Source: CBFIDA01 sp965661085 (lineage in GTDB: Bacteria > Pseudomonadota > Gammaproteobacteria > Comchoanobacterales > Comchoanobacteraceae). From it: a stretch of DNA of 64,000 nt. Below are positions 9,132-17,920 of this stretch, one piece after another (the first letter of the stretch is position 1; the number at the start of each line of letters is the position of its first letter). Below the pieces are notes generated by a model. That model saw nothing but the letters and a program-made list of their open reading frames with translations. It was not told the DNA's origin and did not search any database. The translations under genes and the position numbers were made by a program. The stretch spans positions 1 to 64,000 of the forward strand of contig CBFIDA010000007.1 of NCBI GenBank assembly GCA_965661085.1. The letters are read 5' to 3'.

Positions 9132-11327
9132 ATGACCACAACCTCCCATCATGTCCATGTGGCTGTGATGGCACCCATTGAACAGGCCTACACTTATGCA
9201 GTGCCATCCAACGATGTGGCGCCTGGCACGCGTGTTTGGGTGCCGCTTGGTCCCAGATCTGTGATGGGCTGGGTGGTGGGCAAAGCCGCGCCATCTGATT
9301 CGAACACTTTGCGCATCAAGCCTGCCACGCTGCTTGATGATCCCATGCCTGTTTTTGATGCACTGCAACTGCAATTGGCACGCTGGATGCACCAGTACTA
9401 TCTTCATCCATTGGGCGAAGTGTTGGCGATGATGTCGCCCGCTGCCTTGGCCCGAAAACAGACCACCATGGCGCTCGATGCCTTGGACGAGGTTCAAGTG
9501 ACCGACCTGGGTCGCACACCATCCGCCTGCCGCCGCGCCTCGCCCAAACAAGCCAAACTGCTGAAATGGTTGCAGACTGAGGCAGATGCGTGCCACACCA
9601 TGACATCCTGCCGTTTGGCGGGTTTCTCAAAGCCCACACTGACGGCATGTTTGCAAAGACAGTGGCTGAAGCGTGTGGCACAATCGAGCAGCATCAAACC
9701 TGTGCCCACTGTGCCAGTGGATTTGACGCCAGCGCAAGCAACGGCGACAGCACAATTGGTGGCGGCTTTGGGCCAGTTCTCCCAACATGTGTTGGAGGGG
9801 GTGACGGGCAGTGGCAAAACCGAGGTGTATTGTGCCGCGATTCAGGCGGTGCTGCGTCGGGGTGAGCAGGCACTGGTTTTGGTCCCAGAAATCGGTTTGA
9901 CCCCGCAAACGGTGTCACGCTTTGTCGCCCGTTGTGGTGTGAAGGCTGTGGTGTATCACTCCAAATTGACCGACCAAGAAAAGCTGCATGCCTGGTTGAT
10001 GGCCAAGACCGGCAGGGCACGCTTGGTCATCGGCACCCGCTCTGCCTTGTTCATGCCTTTGGACAATTTGGGCATGATTGTGGTCGACGAGAGCCATGAT
10101 GCATCGTTCAAGCAACAATCTGGATGCTGTTACTCTGCACGTGATGTGGCCATGAAATGGGCGCAGCTCAATGCAGCCCCCATCGTGATTGGTACCGCCA
10201 CCCCCACCTTGGAGACGTTGCGTTGTTTGGAGGCCAAGCGTTATCAGCACCACGTGCTGCCATCGCAGGCTGTGATCGAACGCCATGCCCGTGTCACCAT
10301 GGTGGAAATGCGCGGCCAGGCCTTGCAAGAGGGGGTGGTGACTCGGCTTCAGCAAGACATGCTGAAGCATTTGCAAGCAGGTCACCAGGTTTTGTTGTTT
10401 TTGAATCGGCGTGGTTTTGCACCTGTGCTGCTGTGTCATCATTGTGGCTGGTCAGGCGATTGCGAAAGGTGTGACACACACATGGTGTTACACCAGCATC
10501 CCAAACAACTGCGTTGTCACCAATGCAACCATCAGCAGCCGGTACCAGAGTCTTGTCCAGCTTGCGGTGCCAGCTCCTGGGTGCATGTTGGCTTGGGCAC
10601 ACAGCGGCTCGAAGCGTTGATGCAAAAATGGTTCCCGCAATATGCTTGTGTGCGCATCGATCGCGATGCGGTCCGCACGCAAGATCGATTGCACCAAGCG
10701 TTGTCAGAGATCCATGCGGGGGAACACAACATCATCATTGGCACCCAGATGATTGCCAAAGGCCATGATTTCAAACGTGTGGCCATGGTGGCCATTTTAG
10801 ATTGTGACAGCCATCTGTTTCACCCTGATTTTCGTGCCACAGAACGATTGGCTCAGATTTTGGTCCAGGTTGCGGGTCGTGCCGGACGCCATCGCTCCGA
10901 AGCGCATATTTGGATCCAAAGCCACCACATCGACCATCCTGTATTTTCTGTCTTGTCTGAGGCAGGCTACGACACATGGGCCCGCAGCACTTTGCAGCAG
11001 CGGCAGCAATGTGCGTTGCCACCTTATTGGCATATGGGCATTGTGCATTTTCATGCACACAACCCCAACAAGCTTATGGCGCTGCCCACTGTGTTGGCCG
11101 ATGTGTTGGCGCCTCTCCACACTATGAATGACTTGACCGTGGTGGGGCCGCTGCCAAGTTTGTGGCCAAAGCGCAAGGGGTATTGGCGCCATACCTTGAC
11201 ACTGAGTGGGCCAACGCGCGCCAGCCTTCATGGTGCCCTGAAGCACATCCAACAGTCTTTCCAAGCCTTGCCGTATTTGCGTGGCATACAGTGGCGCATA
11301 GAAGTGGATCCTTGGAACTTGGGCTGA
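9132..11327 (+). CDS. priA: Primosomal replication protein N' (PriA helicase)
   Basis: PriA is a 3'-to-5' superfamily 2 DNA helicase that recognises stalled forks and reloads the replisome. Visible are the Walker A motif GVTGSGKTEVY (about residues 223-233), the DEAH-like box VVDESHD (about 317-323), and the zinc-binding block with paired cysteines (CHHCGWSGDCERC ... CHQC ... CPACG, about 435-480). Motif VI follows as VQVAGRAGR. The 731-residue length equals the family norm (E. coli 732). The start is ATG 9132; the frame stays open upstream, but that part shows no PriA similarity. grpE follows about 90 bases downstream with its own promoter. Confidence 0.97.
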   Translation: MTTTSHHVHVAVMAPIEQAYTYAVPSNDVAPGTRVWVPLGPRSVMGWVVGKAAPSDSNTLRIKPATLLDDPMPVFDALQLQLARWMHQYYLHPLGEVLAMMSPAALARKQTTMALDALDEVQVTDLGRTPSACRRASPKQAKLLKWLQTEADACHTMTSCRLAGFSKPTLTACLQRQWLKRVAQSSSIKPVPTVPVDLTPAQATATAQLVAALGQFSQHVLEGVTGSGKTEVYCAAIQAVLRRGEQALVLVPEIGLTPQTVSRFVARCGVKAVVYHSKLTDQEKLHAWLMAKTGRARLVIGTRSALFMPLDNLGMIVVDESHDASFKQQSGCCYSARDVAMKWAQLNAAPIVIGTATPTLETLRCLEAKRYQHHVLPSQAVIERHARVTMVEMRGQALQEGVVTRLQQDMLKHLQAGHQVLLFLNRRGFAPVLLCHHCGWSGDCERCDTHMVLHQHPKQLRCHQCNHQQPVPESCPACGASSWVHVGLGTQRLEALMQKWFPQYACVRIDRDAVRTQDRLHQALSEIHAGEHNIIIGTQMIAKGHDFKRVAMVAILDCDSHLFHPDFRATERLAQILVQVAGRAGRHRSEAHIWIQSHHIDHPVFSVLSEAGYDTWARSTLQQRQQCALPPYWHMGIVHFHAHNPNKLMALPTVLADVLAPLHTMNDLTVVGPLPSLWPKRKGYWRHTLTLSGPTRASLHGALKHIQQSFQALPYLRGIQWRIEVDPWNLG

Positions 11328-11354
11328 CTGCCCTGTTGTTTTATGTCATCATCG

Positions 11355-11383
11355 TTGTCACTGGCGCATCGTTTTGCTAAAAT
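11355..11383 (+). promoter_or_regulatory. Sigma-70-type promoter of grpE
   Basis: TTGTCA (11355-11360), a 17-base spacer and TAAAAT (11378-11383) lie 31 bases before the grpE start. This is a strong housekeeping-type promoter. I did not see a sigma-32 heat-shock consensus here. Confidence 0.65.
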
Positions 11384-11414
11384 CATGACGCATTTCAGCC
11401 ATTTTGGAGCAACA

Positions 11415-12023
11415 ATGATGGATAAAAAACCCGACGGACTCAAAACCGAAGCAGACACCAAACAACGTCTGGGATCTGAGCATTTGAATGCCACCAAGGC
11501 CGCCAAGGCATCTGGCATCGATGAAGAAAAGGTCGCCCTCAAAGCCGATTTGACCGCTTTGAAAAACGAATTGGCCACATTGAAAAAAGCACTGGAAGCC
11601 AAAGACCACGATCATAAGCGTGCGCTTGCCGATTATCACAATGTGCTGGAGCGCAGCCAACGCGACATCCGACAGGCACAGATTTATGGGTTACAGTCCT
11701 TTGCCAAGGCGTTGCTGCCCACCATGGATACGTTTGAGCAAGCCATTGCTTCATCCCAACAAACGCCTGTCAATGTCGAGGCCATGGTCGATGGCGTCGT
11801 CATGACGTATGACATGACCATCAAAACCCTGAAGGACTTCGAGATCGAAGCCATCGACCCACTCGATCAACCGTTCGATCCCGATTTGCATGAGGCCATT
11901 TCGGCACAGCCCATGGACGACAAGCCTGACAACACGGTCATTCAGGTGGTACAAAAGGGCTATCGCATCAAAGATCGTCTGTTGCGACCTGCCATGGTGG
12001 TGGTCAGTCAACAAGCGTCTTAA
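11415..12023 (+). CDS. grpE: GrpE nucleotide exchange factor for DnaK
   Basis: GrpE is the cytoplasmic co-chaperone that releases ADP from DnaK. The N-terminal third is a long coiled coil (about residues 40-85, heptads such as LKADLTALKNELATLKKALE). It is followed by the conserved segment RALADYHNVLERSQRDI and the C-terminal beta domain, with DLHEAIS and VIQVVQKGYRIKDRLLRPAMVVVS (split by family alignments as the GrpE signature). Length 202 residues is normal. Two adjacent ATGs (11415, 11418) follow the Shine-Dalgarno GGAG at 11407; either may be used. dnaK and dnaJ are not in the window. Confidence 0.96.
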   Translation: MMDKKPDGLKTEADTKQRLGSEHLNATKAAKASGIDEEKVALKADLTALKNELATLKKALEAKDHDHKRALADYHNVLERSQRDIRQAQIYGLQSFAKALLPTMDTFEQAIASSQQTPVNVEAMVDGVVMTYDMTIKTLKDFEIEAIDPLDQPFDPDLHEAISAQPMDDKPDNTVIQVVQKGYRIKDRLLRPAMVVVSQQAS

Positions 12024-12040
12024 TCGGTATGTATCCATGT

Positions 12041-12113
<73 letters not shown>

Positions 12114-12544
12114 AATGTCATCCGCATGGACCGAGCGCCCCACGCTTGATGTTTAAAATGTAATGGCAAGGTGCGGGTCCTTGCAAGGTTTTTGTGCGCC
12201 CATCACACGCTTTGTTACCAGTTTTGCTTCTCCGATTTGCCATGGTTGTATTGGGCGGACATCTTTCCTTGAGTGTATGATGGGCGGTATGGCTGTCTTT
12301 GGGCCGGACGCCAGGGTTGTCTCAGCCATACACGCCATATCCACCCTTTCAGCCAGAAAGAGCGTATTTTTTCTTGAACATGCAACACAGTTTCGATGCA
12401 GTGACCATGAACGGAGCAGCTTTTGGGTTGACATCATGAAAATTTTGTGCTATTTTGGTCAAAATTCACATAAATCATTAAGAAAATTCTATTCATTCTG
12501 CAAACCCCTCAACCCTCCTCGATCCGCTTGAGCTGCTGCCCAAT
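12114..12544. other. Gene-free region with a promoter near its right end
   Basis: No convincing gene is seen on either strand; open frames here have unnatural composition. A good sigma-70 promoter is present near the right end: TTGACA (12428-12433), 17 bases, TATTTT (12451-12456). It points at the membrane protein gene at 12545. Confidence 0.5.
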
Positions 12545-12976
12545 GTGCACAGACATTTTTCAAGCTCCAAAACAACTGGCCTCCTTGCTCAAACCTTGCT
12601 TTATGTTGCCGGTTACCTTGGCTGTCTTGCGCTGGGTGCTGCATGTGCTTTTTTGTATTTGCCACTGGCACCCAGTTTGATGCCAGCATTGTTGTTGACT
12701 TTTCAGATTGTTGATGTTGTTGCATTCATTGCTTTGTTGAGTATGTTGCTTTATGCCAAAGGCAACGGTAAATATACGGGGGCAAGTCAAGCCTTGTTGC
12801 CATGGGCACAATTTGCGTTTTACATCACTGCTTTTGCCAGTGGTTTTGGTTTGATGCCATTGTTGTTACAGGCTTTGATGTTGCCCAATGGTTTTGCCCT
12901 GATCATCAGTGCCGTCTTCGTTCATTTTGTTTGCCGATTTGGTGAAGGTCTTTGGTCAGGTCGAAAAATTGCCTGA
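12545..12976 (+). CDS. Small polytopic membrane protein, possibly N-terminal part of a frameshifted gene
   Basis: This frame of 143 codons encodes about four hydrophobic segments (around residues 12-40, 45-72, 83-110 and 112-130). A strong promoter lies about 90 bases upstream. No known family is clear. The last residues overlap, in another frame, the next membrane-protein frame (12909-13397) by 68 bases. Joining the two near 12920-12975 would give a protein of about 270 residues with six membrane segments. This suggests a single gene broken by a frameshift, or two overlapping genes. The start codon is uncertain and no strong Shine-Dalgarno is seen. Confidence 0.5.
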   Translation: MHRHFSSSKTTGLLAQTLLYVAGYLGCLALGAACAFLYLPLAPSLMPALLLTFQIVDVVAFIALLSMLLYAKGNGKYTGASQALLPWAQFAFYITAFASGFGLMPLLLQALMLPNGFALIISAVFVHFVCRFGEGLWSGRKIA

Positions 12977-13397
12977 AGATCTCACCCAAGACTCACCAAT
13001 GCTGCATTTCTTTGCTTTGGATGCCGCCCTCGACATTGCCTTAGATTTGGTCAACATCTTTGTTCACCTGTTGGTTTTATTCATTTGGCTCAATCAAGAT
13101 GAGGAGCATAGCGATAATTTCGACGGCATAAGCTTGATGGAGGCTGCTTGTAGATTGGTAGGTTTCATGGTCATGGTTTTCTTGCCCATCGGTTTGATTG
13201 GATACCATTGTATGTACGGCCAGTCTACAAAGGTGGCTAAGCCAACAGATGATCAAGGTGTTGGTTCAGGTGCTTTGGATGCCAAGGAGTTCGATGGAAA
13301 AGTTGCTGGGGCAAGAGTGAAGCCATCTGCGCCACCCCTGCTTGACGGCGACAACGTTCCTGCTGGCACGCCTGCTGGCGCGCACCAACAGCATTAA
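12909..13397 (+). CDS. Membrane protein with soluble tail, possibly C-terminal part of a frameshifted gene
   Basis: This 162-codon frame begins with a GTG inside the preceding frame; the first ATG is at 12999. It holds a hydrophobic helix (ALDIALDLVNIFVHLLVLF, about residues 39-57) and a second one (about 88-107). A hydrophilic C-terminal tail of about 50 residues follows, rich in A, G, P and D. The first helix faintly recalls the last segment of Bax-inhibitor-1/YccA proteins, but the rest does not support that family. No own ribosome-binding site is visible, so I favour a frameshifted continuation of the upstream frame. The gene ends next to a strong hairpin shared with lpxB. Confidence 0.45.
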   Translation: MPSSFILFADLVKVFGQVEKLPEDLTQDSPMLHFFALDAALDIALDLVNIFVHLLVLFIWLNQDEEHSDNFDGISLMEAACRLVGFMVMVFLPIGLIGYHCMYGQSTKVAKPTDDQGVGSGALDAKEFDGKVAGARVKPSAPPLLDGDNVPAGTPAGAHQQH

Positions 13398-13422
13398 GGT
13401 GGTCTCGTGGCCAATGATTGAA

Positions 13423-13460
13423 ACGCACAGAGCGTGCCGAGAGGCGCGCTTTGTGCGTTG
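13423..13460. terminator. Hairpin between convergent genes (bidirectional terminator candidate)
   Basis: AACGCACAGAGCG pairs with CGCTTTGTGCGTT around a 12-base loop, giving a 13-pair stem between two convergent genes (stop at 13397 on plus, lpxB stop at 13487 on minus). No clean T tract follows on either side, so strength as an intrinsic terminator is uncertain. Confidence 0.55.
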
Positions 13461-13486
13461 GTGTTGGCGGTTTGAAAGGGTTTTTC

Positions 13487-14608
13487 TCAGGTTGTCTTGA
13501 GGTTCAGCAATGCCACAATGGCATCGGCTGTGTTTTCATGGGCAGGGGCGTCGGTGTGCAGCATGGTGCGAATTTTTTTGCAGCCTTGGGCGAGACGGGT
13601 CCGATCCTGCAGCACATGTTCGAGTTGTTTGATCAAGTGTTGCACGGTGCCTTGTCGATTGATGCATTCCGGAAACCAGTTGTCTTGGAGTAAAATGTTG
13701 GGCAATCCAATCCAGGGTTGTTGGCGCAGCAGACGCCAAAGGCATGCGGTCAGCATGCCGGTTTGGTAGGCGATGACCATGGGGGTTTCAAGCAGGGCTG
13801 CTTCCAATGTGGCGGTGCCAGAAGCAATCAAAATCGCATCGCTTTCATGCATGACTTGTAAACTGTTGTCATCAATGTGTAAGTCAAGTTTGGCATAAGG
13901 TTGACATTGCTGCATGAACCATGTGGCATCGATGGCATCGGCGCGGCTGATCAATATCTTGGCATCTCGAAAGGTTTGTGGGCCTTGGGCAATGGCCTCC
14001 AAAAACAAAGGCAACAAACGTTGTACTTCTTGGGTTCTGCTGCCAGGCAAGAGTCCCAAGGTCAGACCAGGGGTGTTTGATTGCTTTGGGGCATGTGTCA
14101 AAAATTGATGGACTGCGGTCAATGAAGGGTTGCCAACATAACTGCAAGTCATATTGGCTTTTGCCAACACATCACGCTCAAAGGGTAAAATCACTGCAGC
14201 ATGGTCGACAGTTTGGGCCAATGTTTTGAGTCTGCCACGACCCCAAGCCCACACCTTGGGCGGAATGAAATAAAACACCGGGATGCCATGCTGTTTGGCA
14301 CGTTTGGCAAGTCGAAGGTTGAAGCCACCATAATCGACCAAGACCAGAAGGTCAGGGCGTTGGTCATGCCACGATTGGACCAAGTCGTCTAGGACGCCTT
14401 GAAGGCGTCGGCGGTGTTTGAGTGCTTGTTGGAAGCCAATGCAGGCCATTTGGTCGATGTGCTGAGCCAGCTCAACACCTTCTGCTTGCATGTTGGCGCC
14501 ACCTGTGCCAGAAAAATACACATGGGGTAGACGCGCTTTGAGTGCGGCAACCACTTTTGCGGCATGTTGGTCGCCCGAAGGCTCACCAGTGATGATCATG
14601 ATGTGTGG
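13487..14608 (-). CDS. lpxB: Lipid-A-disaccharide synthase
   Basis: LpxB is a peripheral inner-membrane GT-B glycosyltransferase that joins UDP-2,3-diacylglucosamine to lipid X in lipid A synthesis. Family hallmarks are the N-terminal IMIITGEPSGDQHAA, the KVWAWGRGR motif in the middle, LLPGSRTQEVQRLLPLFLEA, and SGTATLEAALLETPMVIAYQ in the sugar-nucleotide half. Length 373 residues is normal. The start ATG 14608 is preceded by GAGGA at proper distance. lpxB normally sits with lpxA and fabZ; here it is alone, next to tmRNA, so the cluster has been broken up. It indicates a Gram-negative cell that still makes lipid A. Confidence 0.97.
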   Translation of the reverse strand, partial: PHIMIITGEPSGDQHAAKVVAALKARLPHVYFSGTGGANMQAEGVELAQHIDQMACIGFQQALKHRRRLQGVLDDLVQSWHDQRPDLLVLVDYGGFNLRLAKRAKQHGIPVFYFIPPKVWAWGRGRLKTLAQTVDHAAVILPFERDVLAKANMTCSYVGNPSLTAVHQFLTHAPKQSNTPGLTLGLLPGSRTQEVQRLLPLFLEAIAQGPQTFRDAKILISRADAIDATWFMQQCQPYAKLDLHIDDNSLQVMHESDAILIASGTATLEAALLETPMVIAYQTGMLTACLWRLLRQQPWIGLPNILLQDNWFPECINRQGTVQHLIKQLEHVLQDRTRLAQGCKKIRTMLHTDAPAHENTADAIVALLNLKTT

Positions 14609-14643
14609 CATGATGTCCTCGTTGTTGATCATGCGTTGTAATG

Positions 14644-15020
14644 TGGTGGAGGCGGCGGGAGTCGAACCCGCGTCCGTTCAGCCTCTGGTGTCGGTTCTAC
14701 ATGCTTAGCCCACGCACATTGTTCTCATCATGGGGCGCTCTGGTGGGCGAGAAAACCACATGACCAGCTCACTGGGTTTGATCAATACGAGTCGAGCGCT
14801 GCATTGACGAGCTTGCTGAGGATGACTACCGCATGTTCCGAAGAACGCAACAGGCAGCAAGCGGCCCATTGGCGGTAGGAAGTTAGGCGGCTACTGCCCC
14901 TTCTACTTCGTTAAATGCTATGTTTGCACTTATATTTACTGAAGTCAGTTTTACGAGATGACATCACACTCGGCATGCCCCTTCAACATCGTGAAAAACG
15001 TCGAAACCAATGACGCCCCC
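14644..15020 (-). ncRNA. ssrA: Transfer-messenger RNA (tmRNA)
   Basis: On the minus strand the 5' end reads GGGGGCGTCATTGG and the 3' end closes with a tRNA-Ala-like half (GGTTCGACTCCCG, then CCGCCTCCACCA). The molecule is about 377 nt, uninterrupted, in the one-piece form. The tag reading frame (minus strand, 14927 to 14883) reads ANIAFNEVEGAVAA followed by TAA. tmRNA rescues stalled ribosomes and marks the nascent chain for proteolysis; its partner smpB lies ~850 bases away on the same strand. The tag ends in AVAA rather than the usual ALAA and is longer than the E. coli tag. Confidence 0.95.
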
Positions 15021-15838
15021 ATCCTTTTATTATAAGCGCAAATCATCTGTATTGCCAGCACCATATGCCCTGGGAACAACCTATGAAAATCAATGACGAT
15101 GCTGTAGGCTGTGCGCAAGTCATTTGCTCAAGGCGCAAAGTGGTGGTCAAAAGGCATCGGTGGTAAGCAGAACAAAGCAAAGGAGAAGGCCGGCTGCCGA
15201 TTGTTGTGTTGCGCATCCAATCAGTCAGGCCATGTAGGAGCGTTGGCGAGATCCTTTTTTTTCAAAGCATTGACCGATTCTCTCAATCGGGTTTTTCGTG
15301 CGTAGATCCTGATGCCCATCCTGGCTGTGGCGACAAGCCATGGGTTGGTGTCATGGTATCTGGAGCGGGCTTTCACATCCGGCGGCCTCAAAGGTGCTTG
15401 GGGCATCCTTGCCCTTATTTGGCCGCACGAATCATGCCAAACGCATCCTTGCGTTTGCTTCACTCAAGCCATGCTTGAGCAGCTCATGCATCCCGAACGT
15501 TCCGTGTTCTTATGTCACTTCCATGTGACGTGACAATGCATCAGACTTATTTTCATTTTATGCAAATAATTATTTTATGGCAAGCCCTATTTTATCTATG
15601 CTTTTGCCAAAATTCGGGAATAATTATATTTATTGTTTGTTTTCAGCATGTTGTAATCTTGGCGTTGAAAACAATGGATATTTTTTTGAGCCTTGTCTTT
15701 ATCTTGCGGTGGCTTTTGGCTTACACGGAATCAGGCTTTGTGCTTCTTTTTTGATTGTTTTTTGATGGCCACTTGTTGTTTCTTATCAGGTTTTTTGGGG
15801 TGGTGTGGTGGTGTGGACTGTGCCAAGGTGTGCTGAAC
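15021..15838. other. Gene-free region between tmRNA and smpB
   Basis: About 820 bases carry no convincing gene. A short GC stem CCGATT/AATCGG followed by GTTTTT (15274-15296) looks like an intrinsic terminator on the plus strand, although no gene before it is recognised; an unannotated small RNA is conceivable. The stretch 15540-15780 is AT-rich. It holds a short hydrophobic frame (15577-15765, 62 codons) that could be a small membrane peptide but lacks a clear ribosome-binding site. Confidence 0.4.
15029..15058 (-). promoter_or_regulatory. Promoter of tmRNA
   Basis: On the minus strand a perfect -10 TATAAT (15034-15029) ends 8 bases before the predicted 5' end of tmRNA. A weak -35 CTGGCA (15058-15053) lies 18 bases upstream. 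Confidence 0.65.
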
Positions 15839-15874
15839 TTGATGCATACATATGCCATGGCTGGCATGCATCAA
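15839..15874. repeat. Inverted repeat with GCATGC core at smpB 3' end
   Basis: TTGATGCAT (15839-15847) and ATGCATCAA (15866-15874) face each other, with a second inner pair ATGCC/GGCAT. The right arm overlaps the smpB stop codon. The arms resemble the perfect palindrome at 37909-37932. It may form the 3' hairpin of the smpB transcript. Confidence 0.6.
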
Positions 15875-16338
15875 TCAACATACCGTCGTTGTTGCGACCG
15901 CTTGAAATCTTTTTCTTTTTCTGCTGCACGCTTGTCGTATTTTTTCTTACCTTTGGCCAGAGCAATTTTCATTTTGACATGGCTTTGTTTCCAGTACATT
16001 GATAAGCCAACAATGGTAAAGCCCTTGCGCTCTACCGCACCAATGAGTTTGTTGATTTCTTTTCGATGCAACAACAATTTTCGGTTGCGGCGGGCATCGA
16101 TGGGTTTGTGGGTGGATACGGTTTGTAGGGGGCTGATGTGGCCATTGAGAAGCCACAGCTCACCTTTACGAACGATGATGTGACTTTCTTTGATTTGAGC
16201 ACGCCCGGCCCGAATGCTCTTGACTTCCCAGCCTTGTAGCACCATGCCCGCCTCAAACTGCTCAAAGACTTGGTAATCGTGCCAGGCCTTCCGATTTTGT
16301 GCGATGTAGTTGTCTGCAGTCTTCTTGGTTTTGCCCAT
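15871..16338 (-). CDS. smpB: SsrA-binding protein SmpB
   Basis: SmpB is the tmRNA-binding partner in trans-translation; it binds the tRNA-like domain and occupies the decoding centre. Family features are the near-N-terminal NRKAWHDYQVFEQFEAGMVLQGWEVKS pattern (residues about 16-42, seen here as EAGMVLQGWEVKSIRAGR), the segment RNRKLLLHRKEI, and the basic C-terminal tail that enters the mRNA channel (KGKKKYDKRAAEKEKDFKR). Length 155 residues is normal. ATG 16338 is chosen because GGGGCG lies at a good distance upstream. It diverges from ratA and lies near ssrA, a common gammaproteobacterial arrangement. Confidence 0.97.
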   Translation of the reverse strand: MGKTKKTADNYIAQNRKAWHDYQVFEQFEAGMVLQGWEVKSIRAGRAQIKESHIIVRKGELWLLNGHISPLQTVSTHKPIDARRNRKLLLHRKEINKLIGAVERKGFTIVGLSMYWKQSHVKMKIALAKGKKKYDKRAAEKEKDFKRSQQRRYVD

Positions 16339-16399
16339 TTGGCTTGCGCCCCACAAAATAAAAATGCTATTGTAACAGTTTGGTGGTGGTAGTCAAAAA

Positions 16400-16840
16400 A
16401 TGCCTCAGGTTTCACAACAGGATACCGTGCCTTACACGTGTGCGCAGATGTATGATTTGGTCAATCAAATCGATCGTTATCCAAGCTTCATTCCATGGTG
16501 CACCGAGACGCAGATCATGTATCAAGATGACCAAGTCATGGTGGCGGCTTTGACCTTCAATTTTCAGGGCATCACTCAAAGTTTCACCACCAAGAACACA
16601 TTGACCGCGCCGCATCAGATCGTCATTGAGTTGGTGCAAGGGCCATTCAAAGATTTGGCAGGCACATGGCATTTTTCACCGGTCGAACATGAGGGTGCAT
16701 ACCATTGCCTGATCACATTGGACATGGATTACACATTCAGCAACAGCTTGGTGGCTTTGGTCTTTGAGCCAGCCTTTGTCAAGTTGTCCGACCTGTTGAT
16801 TCAATCCTTTAAAGAGGAGGCGGCGCGTGTCTATGTCTGA
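16400..16840 (+). CDS. ratA: RatA-type START/polyketide-cyclase domain protein
   Basis: This 146-residue protein belongs to the START/Bet v1-like RatA/COQ10 family. Members bind ubiquinone (Coq10) and E. coli RatA is reported to interfere with ribosome subunit joining. The signature YDLVNQIDRYPSFIPWC lies at about residues 18-34, followed by alternating strands and a final long amphipathic helix (FVKLSDLLIQSFKEEAARV). It starts 62 bases from the divergent smpB gene and overlaps the next gene (ratB), matching the well-known smpB | ratA-ratB arrangement, with bamE nearby on the opposite strand. Confidence 0.92.
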   Translation: MPQVSQQDTVPYTCAQMYDLVNQIDRYPSFIPWCTETQIMYQDDQVMVAALTFNFQGITQSFTTKNTLTAPHQIVIELVQGPFKDLAGTWHFSPVEHEGAYHCLITLDMDYTFSNSLVALVFEPAFVKLSDLLIQSFKEEAARVYV

Positions 16841-17129
16841 ATGGATGGTGATTGAAGTGGCGTGGTTACAATCGGGTGCCTCAGCCAGATTGATGTCTTG
16901 TCGTGTGCCACCAGGCAGTACCGTGGCCGAGGCATTGCGCTTGTGCATGCCAGACGACAACATTGACCCAGCGCACTTGAGTTTGTTCAGCCGGCCCTGC
17001 ACACTCAAAACCATTTTGATGCCAAAGGATCGATTGGAAGTCACAGGCCCACTGCGGATCGACCCCAAAGCGGCCCGTCACCACCGGGTGTCGAAGCAGC
17101 GCCAGGCTGCCAAGCGTCAAACCCAGTGA
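16827..17129 (+). CDS. rnfH: RnfH/RatB family ubiquitin-like protein
   Basis: This 100-residue member of the UPF0125 (RnfH/RatB) family has a beta-grasp fold. Diagnostic parts are IEVAWL near the start, the VPPGSTVAEALRLC segment, LSLFSRPCTLKTILMPKDRLEV, and the end GPLRIDPKAARHHRVSKQR. The function of the family is not settled; it is nearly always cotranscribed with ratA. The GTG at 16827 is favoured because AGGAGG sits six bases upstream within ratA; an ATG at 16833 is the alternative. It overlaps the 3' end of ratA by 14 bases. Confidence 0.9.
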   Translation: MSMSEWMVIEVAWLQSGASARLMSCRVPPGSTVAEALRLCMPDDNIDPAHLSLFSRPCTLKTILMPKDRLEVTGPLRIDPKAARHHRVSKQRQAAKRQTQ

Positions 17130-17168
17130 GATCGATGATGCCTTCAGTGTGTTGTGTTTGCCGCAAAC

Positions 17169-17495
17169 TTAAGGTTTGGTGGCGGGGCAGGCATCGCCAA
17201 TGGTGTGCATGGCCACCAAGCGCTCTTTTTTAAACACCAAGCTTTTGCCAATCTTACAATGGATTTGGCCGTATTGACTGTCCAGCTGCCAGTAAGTCCA
17301 ATGATCTTCGTCAAAGGGATCAACCCCAATAGGTGCGCCAGCCAGTGCTGCCACTTTTGTTTTGGTCATGCCCAGTTTGACATGTTTGAGTGCAGATTTG
17401 AGGTCAACATTGCCTTGGTGTCGGATCGGTTGGTAGGGCTGACAGCCCACACAGCATAAGGCCACAAGCCAAAGTAAAAACGCTTTCATGTTCAT
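17169..17495 (-). CDS. bamE: Outer membrane assembly lipoprotein BamE
   Basis: BamE is a small lipoprotein of the BAM complex that inserts beta-barrel proteins in the outer membrane. A lipoprotein signal ends in LVALCCVGC, with Cys18 as the acylated residue. The mature part begins YQPIRHQGNVDLKSALKHV and has the family pattern VKLGMTKTKVAALAGAPIGVDPF followed by an aromatic strand (HWTYWQLDS). Length 108 is typical. AAGGAG lies seven bases before the ATG at 17495. It is convergent to ratB, as in many gammaproteobacteria. Confidence 0.92.
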   Translation of the reverse strand: MNMKAFLLWLVALCCVGCQPYQPIRHQGNVDLKSALKHVKLGMTKTKVAALAGAPIGVDPFDEDHWTYWQLDSQYGQIHCKIGKSLVFKKERLVAMHTIGDACPATKP

Positions 17496-17920
17496 GGTGC
17501 ATCTCCTTGAAACACCTCTCAGTCTAGCCGAACCACTGGTCGAGTCAATGATTAAAAGGGGGCAAGCCTATTAGCGCCATGATGGCAATGTGATGCTAAG
17601 CGGTTTGATGCTTTTGAACTCATTCGAGTCAGCGTCATCAGAAAACTTTTGAGCCCTTTTGCTGTAGTGCATTAAGAGAGCCGCTATCAATTGAGATTGG
17701 TTACTTTGGAAGTAATGCGATGCCAACTTTCTCAGCTTTTCTTCAAGGACCTGCACGTATGGCTCTTAACACTGACACCAGTTGACACAGGCTCATTGCA
17801 CCCAAAATACGCCAGTCATGCTTATATTTTATTGGAGCGACGCAAGCTGTTGGCTCGATGCCAAATGTTATGCATCGGCATGGATAATGTGCACTTCAGG
17901 CCATGGCATTGGGCGTATGA
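17496..17920. other. Intergenic region downstream of the CPBP protease gene
   Basis: About 425 bases lie between bamE and the minus-strand protease gene. A short minus-strand frame (17756-17571, GTG start, 61 codons) encodes a helical, lysine- and glutamine-rich peptide without a known family. It could be a small protein or a remnant. No other signal is clear. Confidence 0.35.

Noticed and set aside
12114..12544. Possible small stable RNA (4.5S or 6S) downstream of tRNA-Thr
   Set aside because: The conserved core sequences of these RNAs are absent.
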